Of a stretch of 64,000 nucleotides of DNA, positions 16,782 to 26,894 are shown one piece after another (positions within the stretch are counted from its first letter, which is position 1; each line of letters begins with the position of its first letter). The notes below the pieces were generated by a model that did not search any database, had not been told where the DNA came from, and saw only the letters and a list, made by a program, of their open reading frames with translations. The stretch is from Leptolyngbya sp. FACHB-321 (GTDB lineage: Bacteria > Cyanobacteriota > Cyanobacteriia > Leptolyngbyales > Leptolyngbyaceae): contig NZ_JACJPI010000090.1 of assembly GCF_014695975.1 (NCBI RefSeq), positions 62,001-126,000 of the forward strand. The letters are read 5' to 3'. The position numbers and the translations under genes were made by a program.

Positions 16782-17432
16782 TTAAGCAGATACTTCCGCC
16801 ATTTCAATCACATTACCGTCGTAGTCCTTCACCAAGAAATTTAGGGGTTTCTCTTGCCGAATTTTGTGCTTCACGTTTCGCATCTGCACCCGCAAGAGCA
16901 CCTGTTCTAAACAGTCTCGATCAAAGCAGACGTGCCGCTGACGATTCTTCTCGCCCAGACTAGCTCCTGCAATAATGTGCAGTTGGGTATTTTTTTTCAA
17001 CTGATACCACAATCCTTCAGGGGCGCTGGTAGAAGAAAGACCCGATCGCCCAATGCCTGGAGAAAGATAGAGAGGGTCGATCGCTGCCGCACCTAACGAT
17101 TGCTCGTAATTATAGTAATAGTGCAAGGGAATATCAGCCGCTGGCAGCTCTAGCATCCCTTCATAGAGATTTTTTGCTAGCTGCACGTCCGTCACCATAA
17201 TGGTGTGGACCTTCGGCGCACTGGTGAGAAACATCCACATTGCCACTGCGTATGCACCTAACAGCATCACCATAATGCCTTGGGTGGAAAACAATGGATC
17301 TAAGCCCGGAAGAGCGGCTAGCGACAGCGGTTGAGTAAAAGCCAGAATACTACTGATCGATATAGTCATGAGTAGAACAAGGCAAGCGTTGATGAGGGCA
17401 GACGTAGAAGCAGCAGCCTGCTCTAAAAACAT
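16782..17432 (-). CDS. Membrane-anchored glyoxalase/VOC-like protein
   Basis: The product has 216 residues. Two N-terminal hydrophobic segments (INACLVLLMTISISSILAF and GIMVMLLGAYAVAMWMFL) anchor it. After residue ~75 the sequence HTIMVTDVQLAKNLYEGMLELP matches the first beta-alpha unit of the vicinal-oxygen-chelate fold, and HVCFDRDCLEQVLLRVQ with FLVKDYDGNVIEMAE the second. His and Glu positions compatible with metal binding are present. Enzyme activity is not established for this membrane-anchored cyanobacterial type. It is the first gene of a probable operon with the aldo/keto reductase; both could act on reactive carbonyls (inference). Confidence 0.72.
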   Translation of the reverse strand: MFLEQAAASTSALINACLVLLMTISISSILAFTQPLSLAALPGLDPLFSTQGIMVMLLGAYAVAMWMFLTSAPKVHTIMVTDVQLAKNLYEGMLELPAADIPLHYYYNYEQSLGAAAIDPLYLSPGIGRSGLSSTSAPEGLWYQLKKNTQLHIIAGASLGEKNRQRHVCFDRDCLEQVLLRVQMRNVKHKIRQEKPLNFLVKDYDGNVIEMAEVSA

Positions 17433-17723
17433 TCAGAGGTTAAGCGTCCCTCCATTGTATCAAGAAGAAATGCGGTGGAAAGGGGAGCCGCACGTCAGCA
17501 GCTAACAGCTCATGTTAGATGACAAGAGAGGTAGGGGAAGCGGAGGAGGTAAGGGAAGCGGAGGTAAGGGAAGCGGAGGAGGCGATGCAACGTTCCATAC
17601 CCTGTTTCCTACTCCCTCTTGCCAACATTCATTACTGATTTGTGAAAAAACCGTGTCAATTTGCCCAAAACCGCTTATATATTGGAGGTCATTCATTTGC
17701 ACAACTAGCTGGTTACTTGGGCT
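17433..17723. other. Intergenic region with purine-rich GGAAGCGGAGG repeats
   Basis: At 17520-17586 the plus strand is almost all purine, with GGGAAGCGGAGG-type units repeated about four times. Open frames through it encode only Gly/Ser/Lys or Pro/Leu low-complexity runs and are not genes. The rest is the promoter area for the divergent glyoxalase-like and sigma-like genes. Confidence 0.6.
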
Positions 17724-18410
17724 GTGTCCATTCCTACATTTCCTGCAATTCCGTCCTTCCCAGAATGTAACCATCCGGTAGTGAAGGGTTTGACGCACTA
17801 TAGCGATCAAGATTTGCTGACCTTATTTCAGCGCCACCCGGATTCTGGGCAATACTTTACGGCGATCTTTTGTCGCTACAGTCCGATGGTGTACACGCTT
17901 ATTCGGCACTCGGCACGATCGCCCGTCCAGGCAGACTATCTTTTTGCCAATACCTGGCGACATATTTTCCATGAGCTGGGTGGCGTTGATTTGCGTAGTG
18001 GTGGTGAAAATGACGCTGGCATGACGCTACAAAGCTGGCTGATTAACGTAACAGCAATTTGTATTAATCGGGCAGAACTGCCACCCGTGGAAGCAATTCA
18101 ATACAACTTAGAAGCTGCGCCGCCGCCCTTGTGGTGCTATATCGAGCGAGTGTTGGATCAAATGCCGCCAACCCTCCGGCTGATTGTGCTGATGGCGCAA
18201 ACATTTAACTGGAGCGAAACGCGAATTTCAGCGTATCTGCGGGCAGAGGGTGAGGCAATGTCTCCAGCAGAGGTGCGATCGCAGATCCAAGAAGGCTATC
18301 GGTTGCTCGAAACAATGCTGCCAGACGATGTACGAACCATCTATCTAGAAGGGAATGCTAGAAGTGGACTGGGGTTTGGTGCGACCTCAGTAGAAACGAG
18401 CGTTGAATAA
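17724..18410 (+). CDS. Sigma-70-like (ECF-type) regulator
   Basis: The product has 228 residues from a GTG start. HYSDQDLLTLFQRH, FTAIFCRYSPMVYTLIRH and ADYLFANTWRHIFHEL follow the helical pattern of sigma region 2. LDQMPPTLRLIVLMAQTFNWSETRISAYL and the following helices resemble region 4, although with an inserted segment in the HTH. Annotation as a sigma-70-family protein is by pattern, and divergence from true ECF factors is considerable. No anti-sigma gene is adjacent. The next gene, 109 bases downstream, is a secreted TPR protein. Confidence 0.65.
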   Translation: MSIPTFPAIPSFPECNHPVVKGLTHYSDQDLLTLFQRHPDSGQYFTAIFCRYSPMVYTLIRHSARSPVQADYLFANTWRHIFHELGGVDLRSGGENDAGMTLQSWLINVTAICINRAELPPVEAIQYNLEAAPPPLWCYIERVLDQMPPTLRLIVLMAQTFNWSETRISAYLRAEGEAMSPAEVRSQIQEGYRLLETMLPDDVRTIYLEGNARSGLGFGATSVETSVE

Positions 18411-18412
18411 AG

Positions 18413-18453
18413 ACACTCTAGGGCTAGCTGTTCGGCTAGGTCGAGGTGTCTTA
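18413..18453 (+). terminator. Imperfect hairpin after the sigma-like gene
   Basis: AGACACTC at the left and GAGGTGTCT at the right pair with one bulge, and GCTAG/CGGCTAG-type complementarity lies inside. A short TTAATTACC follows but no strong T-run. It may be a terminator or attenuator between the sigma-like and TPR genes. Confidence 0.35.
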
Positions 18454-18519
18454 ATTACCCCTTCTTACTAGCGCCAGGGCTAACGTCGAGCCAGCGCAAA
18501 ATTTTATCGAGGCAGACAA

Positions 18520-19572
18520 ATGAATCGTTGGGTCATGGGCATTCTGAGTCAACCAGTCATCCTTAGTGCCATTGTGGGTGCTGGAATGTCGATCGCGCTG
18601 CTATCACCGCTTGCAGCTAGCGCCACCGAGCTAAATCAGCAGTTGAATGTGCGGGTTAATAACGGCACTCAGGGCGCATCGAGAAATGAAGCCGATCGAC
18701 TCCTACAACTGGGTAAGGATCAAGAGCTGGATGGTTCGTTAGCAGATGCGGTGCAATCCTGGCAGCAGGCGCTCAAGCTCTACCAAGCACTCGTTGATCG
18801 CCCTGGTGAAGCTCTTGCCTACGGCTATTTAGGACTGGCGTATTCCCGTTTAGGACGATCGAACGAAGCAGAAGATGCTCTACGCCGACAACTGGCGATC
18901 GCACGTGATGAACAAGATTTTCAAGGGCAAGTTTATGCCTTGAACAGTCTGGGCAGAGTGCTAGCAAAGCGTGGCGGCATCCAATCAGCAGCAGCTCTCT
19001 TTAACGAAGCGCTCACTATTGCTACCAACATTAAGAGCGCTGATGGCGCTGCCTTATCGCACGATAGCTTGGGGTTGTTGGCGTCTAGTCTAGGTAACAC
19101 TAGCCGCGCTATGGAGGAATACACGATTGCTTTAGCAGAGGCTCGTCGCGCCAGTAGCCCCAAACGAGAAGCCACCACGTTAAACAACATCGGTGCTTTG
19201 TATCAGTCAGCGGGCAACTATCGAGACTCGATGCGGTATTACGGGCTGGCAGTCAAGCTAGCAGATATCAACCGCGATCGCCCCAATCAGTTTCGTGCGA
19301 TCGATGGCATGGTAGCAGCCCTCACTACAACGGGAGGCTACCAGCAGTCGCTTGAGTTGCTCAATCAGCGTCTTCAGGTTGCTCAGATGTTAGAGAACGA
19401 TCGTCAAGAACTCATCTCACTGCAAGCGTTAGGTCAGTTCTACGAAAAACTGGGTGATGTACCTAAAGCACAACAGCGTTATCAACAGGCGATCGAGCTT
19501 GCCCGCAACCTTGACGATACGCAGCAAGAAGGTATTCTGCAAGAACGACTGGTCAGCCTAAAGCGCAAGTAA
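18520..19572 (+). CDS. Secreted tetratricopeptide repeat protein
   Basis: The product has 350 residues. An N-terminal hydrophobic stretch (ILSAIVGAGMSIALLSPLAASA) ends in a signal-peptidase-like site near residue 35. From ~60 to the end it is built of TPR units: ALAYGYLGLAYSRLGRSNEAEDALRRQL, YALNSLGRVLAKRG, ALSHDSLGLLASSLGNTSRAMEEY, TTLNNIGALYQSAGNYRDSMRYY and ISLQALGQFYEKLGDVPKAQQRYQ. TPR arrays bind other proteins; the partner is unknown and no catalytic domain is present. It probably functions in the periplasm. It may be expressed with the preceding sigma-like gene. Confidence 0.85.
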   Translation: MNRWVMGILSQPVILSAIVGAGMSIALLSPLAASATELNQQLNVRVNNGTQGASRNEADRLLQLGKDQELDGSLADAVQSWQQALKLYQALVDRPGEALAYGYLGLAYSRLGRSNEAEDALRRQLAIARDEQDFQGQVYALNSLGRVLAKRGGIQSAAALFNEALTIATNIKSADGAALSHDSLGLLASSLGNTSRAMEEYTIALAEARRASSPKREATTLNNIGALYQSAGNYRDSMRYYGLAVKLADINRDRPNQFRAIDGMVAALTTTGGYQQSLELLNQRLQVAQMLENDRQELISLQALGQFYEKLGDVPKAQQRYQQAIELARNLDDTQQEGILQERLVSLKRK

Positions 19573-19760
19573 TTGTCTTATCTCTATTTGAATAGCGACT
19601 TATTCCCCCCCCTCTTGGGAAGGAACTGTAGCTGACCTACTTAATGATTTAGCGGCATTTATCCATAAACTCTTCACTACAGAATCTTTGCTAGTGCTGG
19701 AGCATTCTATGGTGAGTACTTCTGAACCATGGGCAATACTGCCATAACTGTAACCAACGC

Positions 19761-20615
19761 ATGAAGATCGCCCATCAAACTTCTAACGGCACTTTATTTT
19801 GTGGCGATTCGCTGCAATGGTTAGCAACGTTGGACGAGGCATCTGTTGATCTGGTCTTTGCCGATCCGCCTTACAACCTTAAAAAAGCAGACTGGGATAC
19901 CTTCGCCTCGCAAGACGACTATATCGACTGGTCGATGCAGTGGATTCAGCAGGCAGCAAGAATCCTTAAGCCGTCTGGTTGCCTTTATGTCATGGGTTTT
20001 TCTGAGATTCTGGCAGATCTGAAGCGTCCCGCCCTGCAATACTTCCAAGCCTGCCGCTGGTTAGTGTGGCATTACAAAAACAAGGCTAATCTGGGTCTTG
20101 ATTGGGGACGCGCCCATGAGAGCATTCTGCTGCTGCGAAAGAGTGCCAGAGCTAAGATCAACATCGATCGCATTCGGATTCCCTATGGCAACCATACGCT
20201 GAAGTATCCCGCCCATCCGCAGGCAGCGACCAGTCAGTATGGTGATGGGAAACCCCGCGATCGCTGGTTGCCACACCCGTTGGGCGCAAAGCCAAAGGAT
20301 GTGATCGAGCTTCCCACAACCTGCAATGGCATGGCGGAAAAGACAAAGCATCCTACGCAAAAGCCAGAGGCACTCCTTCGCAAGCTCGTATTTGCTGCAT
20401 CCGATCGTGGTGACACAGTAGTTGATCCGTTCTCTGGTTCTGGCACAACGCTGGTAGTAGCCGAGCAAGCAGGTAGAAAATGGCTGGGCTGTGACCTGAG
20501 CCCCGAATACAATGCTTGGGCGATCGCTCGGCTGCAAAGCACTCCTCACTGGACGGATGCTGCCTGGATAGAGCACGATCGCCAAAACGCTCTCCGTCGC
20601 CAGAGCATTCGTTGA
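19761..20615 (+). CDS. Second orphan DNA methyltransferase, beta class
   Basis: The product has 284 residues. The catalytic motif DPPYNLKKADWD (residues ~35-46) comes first; HPTQKPEALLRKLV and DTVVDPFSGSGTTLVVAEQ (AdoMet-binding motif I) come near the C-terminus. That order is again the beta class. The N-terminal GTLFCGDSLQWLATL is typical of this subfamily. It differs clearly from the 4.4-kb methyltransferase in its recognition region. No endonuclease gene adjoins it, so it is a candidate solitary methylase, perhaps acting at one of the abundant CGATCG/GATC sites (speculative). The modified base cannot be told from DPPY alone. Confidence 0.88.
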   Translation: MKIAHQTSNGTLFCGDSLQWLATLDEASVDLVFADPPYNLKKADWDTFASQDDYIDWSMQWIQQAARILKPSGCLYVMGFSEILADLKRPALQYFQACRWLVWHYKNKANLGLDWGRAHESILLLRKSARAKINIDRIRIPYGNHTLKYPAHPQAATSQYGDGKPRDRWLPHPLGAKPKDVIELPTTCNGMAEKTKHPTQKPEALLRKLVFAASDRGDTVVDPFSGSGTTLVVAEQAGRKWLGCDLSPEYNAWAIARLQSTPHWTDAAWIEHDRQNALRRQSIR

Positions 20616-20719
20616 GCTTTATTGAAGCGCTCACCAAATCTTTCTGCAGGCTCGAAAGTCCGTATGCAAAAGGAAAAATAGAACGGTGATGTCCTGATCA
20701 CTGGGGGCGAAACGCACGC

Positions 20720-22233
<1,514 letters not shown>

Positions 22234-24591
22234 ATGACACAAACGACAGAATTTCTCGCTCATCTCAACCCTTCGCAGCGGCAAGCAGTAGAGCACTACT
22301 GTGGTCCTTTACTAGTAGTTGCAGGCGCTGGCTCTGGCAAAACGCGAGCGTTGACCTATCGCATTGCCAATTTGGTATTGACGCATCGCGTTGATCCTGA
22401 AAACATTCTGGCTGTCACCTTTACAAATAAAGCTGCCAGAGAAATGAAGGAGCGAATTGAGAAGCTCTTTGCCGATCGTGAATCACATAGTCAATTTGGT
22501 AAACCGCTGGATTCATTGCCGCCTTACGACCAAACAAAGCTGAAGTCAAAAGTCTACAAGAATATTACTAAACATCTGTGGATTGGCACTTTTCATGCGC
22601 TCTGTTCGCGGATTTTGCGGCTTGACATTGAAAAGTTTCAGGATGAGAAGGGACGCAGTTGGGATCGTAACTTCTCGATCTTTGACGAATCGGACGCGCA
22701 AAGTCTGGTGAAAGATATCGTAACGAACAGGCTGAACCTGGACGATAAAAAGTTCGATCCTCGCTCCGTTCGCTTTGCCATTAGTAATGCTAAAAACCAG
22801 AGTTGGTCACCGCAAGATCTAGAGCGCGAGCAGCAAAACTATCGTGGACGGGTCATCGCCAACGTCTACAGTATGTATCAAGATGCGCTGGTAGCAAACA
22901 ATGCGCTAGATTTCGATGACCTGATTTTGATGCCTGTCAAGCTGTTTCGCCAAAACGAACAGGTACGTGCCTACTGGCATAGCCGCTTTCGGCACGTTCT
23001 TGTAGACGAATATCAAGACACTAACCGGACTCAGTACGACTTGATTCGTCTGCTGGTAACCAATAGTGATAGCACTCAAACCTTTGACCAATGGGAGTAT
23101 CGATCGGTCTTCGTTGTTGGCGATGCCGATCAGTCGATTTACTCCTTCCGAGCGGCAGATTTCACTATTCTGATGGGCTTTCAGAAGGACTTTGGCGACC
23201 AATTGGCGGATGACGACACCCGCACGATGGTCAAGCTAGAGGAAAACTATCGATCGACCGAAAACATTCTGGCACTTGCCAATCACCTGATTGATAACAA
23301 CACCGAGCGCATCGACAAAGTGCTGAAGCCCACACGGGGTGCTGGTGAAGCTATTTTCTGCTATCGCGCTGACGACGAAAACGCCGAAGCAGAGTTTGTC
23401 GTGCAGCAGATCCGCGTGATGGAAGCGAAGCATCCCGAACTGCATTGGGGCAAATTTGCGATCCTCTACCGCACCAACGCCCAATCGCGCGCCATCGAAG
23501 AAGTGCTGGTGAAGCATGATGTGCCTTACAAAATTGTGGGTGGGCTGCGGTTTTATGATCGCAAGGAAATTAAGGATGTGTTGGGCTACCTAAGGGCGAT
23601 CGCCAACCCTGCTGATACGGTCAGCTTACTGCGGGTGATCAATACGCCCCGGCGCGGCATTGGCAAAGCAACGATCGATTCCCTGGTAAGAGCCTCGCAG
23701 GAGTTGGATGTGCCCCTGTGGGAGATTCTCACTGATGAAACCTCTGTCAAAACATTGTCAGGACGATCGTCAAAAGGTGTGTTGAGCTTTGTCCAGATGC
23801 TTCAGAAATGGCGATCGCAGCTTGATACATTGCCCGCGAACCAGATCGTCCAAGGCATTATGGAAGACTCTGGCTATATGCAGGACTTAAAAATCCAGGG
23901 CACCGAAGAAGCCGAAGACCGCATGCAAAACGTGGGCGAACTTTACAACGCGGTGCTGCAATTTGAAGAGCAGAACACGGACGATCCCAGCCTGATTGGC
24001 TTTCTTTCTAGCGCCTCGCTCTCGTCTGATCTGGATAATTTAGAAGAAGAAGTCACACGAGTTTCACTGATGACGCTGCATTCGTCGAAGGGGCTGGAGT
24101 TTCCAGTCGTCTTCCTGGTGGGGCTAGAGCAAGGACTGTTTCCTAATTTTCGATCGCTCGAAGACCCTGCCGCACTGGAAGAAGAACGCCGTCTTTGCTA
24201 CGTTGGCATCACCCGCGCTCAGGAGCGTTTGTTTGTCTCCTATGCGCGAGAACGCCGACTGTATGGCAATCGCGAACCTGCTAGCCCGTCGCTGTTTTTG
24301 GCAGAATTACCGCGTGAGCTGATGCAGAGCAATGTTGCCACAGCTATTCCTACCCGCTGGACGAAACCGAGCGCTGCCTCAAGCCGGGGTCCCTCTGAAA
24401 CAACTTCTTTACCGGATACCCATGAAGATGATTGGACAGTCGGCGATCGAGTTGTTCATAAAGCCTTTGGCAGCGGTCAGGTAACGCATATTTTTGGTGC
24501 TGGGAATAAGATTTGCCTTGCTGTGAAGTTTGCTGGTATGGGTCAAAAGATTGTCGATCCCAAACTAACGCCCCTACAACGAGTGGAGTGA
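22234..24591 (+). CDS. pcrA: ATP-dependent DNA helicase PcrA/UvrD
   Basis: The product has 785 residues and is a complete SF1A helicase. LNPSQRQAVEHYCGPLLVVAGAGSGKT gives the Q motif and Walker A at the N-terminus. VTFTNKAAREMKER is motif Ia, LVDEYQDTN (~257) motif II, VVGDADQSIYSFRAA motif III, EENYRST motif IV, and LMTLHSSKGLEFPVVFLVGLE with CYVGITRAQERL motifs V-VI. The C-terminal Tudor-like tail (VGDRVVHKAFGSGQV) contacts RNA polymerase in PcrA/UvrD. It unwinds DNA in nucleotide-excision and mismatch repair and in replication-transcription conflicts. It appears monocistronic. Confidence 0.95.
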   Translation: MTQTTEFLAHLNPSQRQAVEHYCGPLLVVAGAGSGKTRALTYRIANLVLTHRVDPENILAVTFTNKAAREMKERIEKLFADRESHSQFGKPLDSLPPYDQTKLKSKVYKNITKHLWIGTFHALCSRILRLDIEKFQDEKGRSWDRNFSIFDESDAQSLVKDIVTNRLNLDDKKFDPRSVRFAISNAKNQSWSPQDLEREQQNYRGRVIANVYSMYQDALVANNALDFDDLILMPVKLFRQNEQVRAYWHSRFRHVLVDEYQDTNRTQYDLIRLLVTNSDSTQTFDQWEYRSVFVVGDADQSIYSFRAADFTILMGFQKDFGDQLADDDTRTMVKLEENYRSTENILALANHLIDNNTERIDKVLKPTRGAGEAIFCYRADDENAEAEFVVQQIRVMEAKHPELHWGKFAILYRTNAQSRAIEEVLVKHDVPYKIVGGLRFYDRKEIKDVLGYLRAIANPADTVSLLRVINTPRRGIGKATIDSLVRASQELDVPLWEILTDETSVKTLSGRSSKGVLSFVQMLQKWRSQLDTLPANQIVQGIMEDSGYMQDLKIQGTEEAEDRMQNVGELYNAVLQFEEQNTDDPSLIGFLSSASLSSDLDNLEEEVTRVSLMTLHSSKGLEFPVVFLVGLEQGLFPNFRSLEDPAALEEERRLCYVGITRAQERLFVSYARERRLYGNREPASPSLFLAELPRELMQSNVATAIPTRWTKPSAASSRGPSETTSLPDTHEDDWTVGDRVVHKAFGSGQVTHIFGAGNKICLAVKFAGMGQKIVDPKLTPLQRVE

Positions 24592-24720
24592 GAGTCTGTT
24601 GTGACTGCCTCCAGTACCAGATCGCGCTCAAGACGATCGCTCACATTAAAAGCGGTAGAGCAAACGAAGCAGGACAGGAACATTTAGCACCCATCCTGCT
24701 ACACTCCGTTTTTAATTACA

Positions 24721-26307
24721 TTAAGCGCGTTGAGCGCCCGGTTGACCATTTTCCACCACAAACGAGGCAAGAGTGCTAATTGTTGCTTGGGGTGCAGCGA
24801 TCGTCGAGACGACGCGATAATCACTCCGCCAACGTTTGCGATTTAGAGCGCAGCGTAGATAGCCCCGCAACGCACCGTTAAAGAACTTAGTATGCGGGTT
24901 GTTAGAAAGCGCTGCCGTTACTGGAGCAATGAACTGGGTGGGAAAGTCTGAGGTGATGGAGGTTGCCACAAACTCAGTGCCCAGCGTTGGCGATCCTGGC
25001 TTGTTGAAGTCACGTTTGATGTCGTGTACCCAACTGGAATGAATATCACCCGCCAGCACAATCGGGTTAGAAACCTTCTGCTGTTCGAGAAACGTCAGGA
25101 TGCGATTGCGGGCTGCCACATAGCCATCCCATTGATCCATATTAAAGAGTTGCACCCCTGGACGTGCATCAAAGTCAAACTGCGAAAACATGACCTGCTG
25201 CGCCAGAATATTCCACTGAGCGGATGATTGCTGCAAGCCTTGAAACAACCAGCGCTCTTGCGCCTTGCCTGTTAGCGTGGCATTAGGGTCAAGTGCTGCA
25301 TCGCAAAGGGGTTTAAGCTCGTCACCACAGGGTTGATCCGATCGATATTGACGTGTATCCAACACATTAAACTGAGCTAAATCGCCATACGTTAAGCGTC
25401 GATACAGCCGCAGATCAGCACCATAGGGTAGGGATGATTTACGCAGCGGCATATGCTCGTAATACGCCTGATATGCTGCTGCGCGCCGTCGCAAGAACAC
25501 GGCGGGATCTTGATCAGGCTCGCCATCAACTTCTGAGATCCCACTAGCGTAGTTGTTTTCTACTTCGTGGTCATCCCATATCACCACCCAGGGGAACGCT
25601 GCATGAGCCGCCTGAAGATTGGCATCGGTCTTATAGAGCGCGTGGCGGTTGCGATAGTCTTCCAGGCTGAAAATCTCAGGACCATTGTGCTGGCGAGGTC
25701 CACCGGGTTGCGGACCATATTCATAAATGTAGTCACCCACATGCACTACCAGATCGAGATCTTCTTCGGCGAGGTGCTTGTAAGCCGTGTAGTAGCCATT
25801 TTGCCAGTCCTGACAGTTAGCCAATGCAAAGCGGAGGCGATCGAGCCTTTCACCACGGGCAGGTGCAGTACGGGTGCGACCGATCGGGCTGACTTCGTTA
25901 CCCGCCTTAAATTGATACCAGTAAGTCTGTCCTGGTTGCAGTCCACGCACGTCTACATGAACTGAATGCGCGAATTCTGGCACGGCAACCTCAGTACCAG
26001 ACTTAACAACGCGTCGCATATTTGCGTCAGCCGCAACTTGCCATTGCACGGGCACGTTGTATGCTGGCATTCCTCCTCCACTTAGCGGATTAGGAGCCAG
26101 TCGAGTCCACAAAACTACGCTATTGGGCAGTGGATTGCCAGAGGCAACCCCAAGTGAAAAGGGATAGCCTGAAAACGCTGGCTGAGCCACTAAACGACGC
26201 GGTAACTGACTGGCGATCGCCAAACCCGTTAAAATGCCAGCGCCCCGTAAAACATCGCGCCGTTTCAACCCTGTCGATGGTAAATGCGAGGACTGATACC
26301 AATTCAT
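24721..26307 (-). CDS. phoD: PhoD-type alkaline phosphatase/phosphodiesterase, Tat-exported
   Basis: The product has 528 residues. The N-terminal KRRDVLRGAGILTGLAIASQ is a twin-arginine signal. A fibronectin-like N-terminal domain (FSLGVASGNPLPNSVVLWTRL) is followed by the PhoD metallophosphatase core: LANCQDWQNGYYTAYKHL, VHVGDYIYEYG, WDDHEVENNYA and LAGDIHSSWVHD, which carry the Fe3+/Ca2+ ligands. By family it hydrolyses phosphate mono- and diesters in the periplasm and is induced by phosphate starvation. A candidate Pho box lies upstream of the ATG at 26307. It is divergent from the ppk operon, so the two phosphate genes share an intergenic region. Confidence 0.92.
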   Translation of the reverse strand: MNWYQSSHLPSTGLKRRDVLRGAGILTGLAIASQLPRRLVAQPAFSGYPFSLGVASGNPLPNSVVLWTRLAPNPLSGGGMPAYNVPVQWQVAADANMRRVVKSGTEVAVPEFAHSVHVDVRGLQPGQTYWYQFKAGNEVSPIGRTRTAPARGERLDRLRFALANCQDWQNGYYTAYKHLAEEDLDLVVHVGDYIYEYGPQPGGPRQHNGPEIFSLEDYRNRHALYKTDANLQAAHAAFPWVVIWDDHEVENNYASGISEVDGEPDQDPAVFLRRRAAAYQAYYEHMPLRKSSLPYGADLRLYRRLTYGDLAQFNVLDTRQYRSDQPCGDELKPLCDAALDPNATLTGKAQERWLFQGLQQSSAQWNILAQQVMFSQFDFDARPGVQLFNMDQWDGYVAARNRILTFLEQQKVSNPIVLAGDIHSSWVHDIKRDFNKPGSPTLGTEFVATSITSDFPTQFIAPVTAALSNNPHTKFFNGALRGYLRCALNRKRWRSDYRVVSTIAAPQATISTLASFVVENGQPGAQRA

Positions 26308-26657
26308 AACTGTAGAGAATTTTGTACAGATAATGAAAAGAACAGTACCAAGCAGTGATTAATTGGCTACGAAGGTTTTGTTAAGGTTTAGTTGGTCAAC
26401 AAGCTTAGGAGCGATCGAATCGCTACGGTTACGCAGCAACTTTCTGCAAGGTGACTGCGACACGTTCTGGCAAGCAGGCTACCGCAACCGCTCACAATGC
26501 CAATGTGATCGACCCTATTCCGTGTGCGATCGTCCCATCATCCAAAGAAACACAATCATTTCGGAGGTTGCTTCACTTTCTTCAGGGATGAGTAATACGA
26601 TGAAGAGGCGAAAGTTTTCTGTCGTGTTGTTTCTATCGCCGATCGTACCAACTGCCC
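26308..26657. other. Divergent intergenic region between phoD and the ppk operon
   Basis: 350 bases with no supported gene. The phoD-proximal part holds the 11-bp-spaced repeats described as a candidate Pho box. The half next to ppk shows no clear promoter hexamers. Short antisense frames here have no family signal. Confidence 0.5.
26373..26391 (-). promoter_or_regulatory. Candidate Pho box (PhoB/SphR site) upstream of phoD
   Basis: On the minus strand CTAAACCT and CAAAACCT occur with a 3-base A/T spacer (TAA), giving the 11-bp periodicity of cyanobacterial Pho boxes (consensus near PyTTAAPyPyT/A, from memory). They match 7 and 6 of 8 positions. A third unit is not convincing. The site lies ~66-84 bases before the phoD start, a normal operator position. 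Confidence 0.45.
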
Positions 26658-26891
26658 ATGAATCGTCCATCGCCTCAAGATATGTCCAGTGACAGTCTCG
26701 CCCGTTACATCGAAGCAACGGACGGCATCACGAAACCCTGGTTGTTGGTACAACTACGACTGAAAAAGCTGCAAGAACGGCGAGACAGCCTCTCCGAGAC
26801 GGAATACATTCAGGCAGTAGAAGATATTCATCAGGATTTGATGAACCTGGGCGACTGGTGGACGGGTAGAGAAGATGAGGTGTTTGGTTAA
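26658..26891 (+). CDS. Conserved small protein directly upstream of ppk
   Basis: The product has 77 residues; an ATG at 26682 (69 residues, starting MSSDSLARYIEATDG) is an equally likely start. It is soluble and helical, with ITKPWLLVQLRLKKLQERRDSLSETEYIQAVEDIHQDLMNLGDWW as the conserved-looking core. No function is known to me. The stop lies three bases before the ppk ATG, so it is co-transcribed and probably co-translated with polyphosphate kinase. Confidence 0.75.
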   Translation: MNRPSPQDMSSDSLARYIEATDGITKPWLLVQLRLKKLQERRDSLSETEYIQAVEDIHQDLMNLGDWWTGREDEVFG

Positions 26892-26894
26892 ACC

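Noticed and set aside
17502-17810. Open frames through the GGAAGCGGAGG repeats
   Set aside because: They encode only Gly/Ser or Pro/Leu low complexity produced by the repeat itself.
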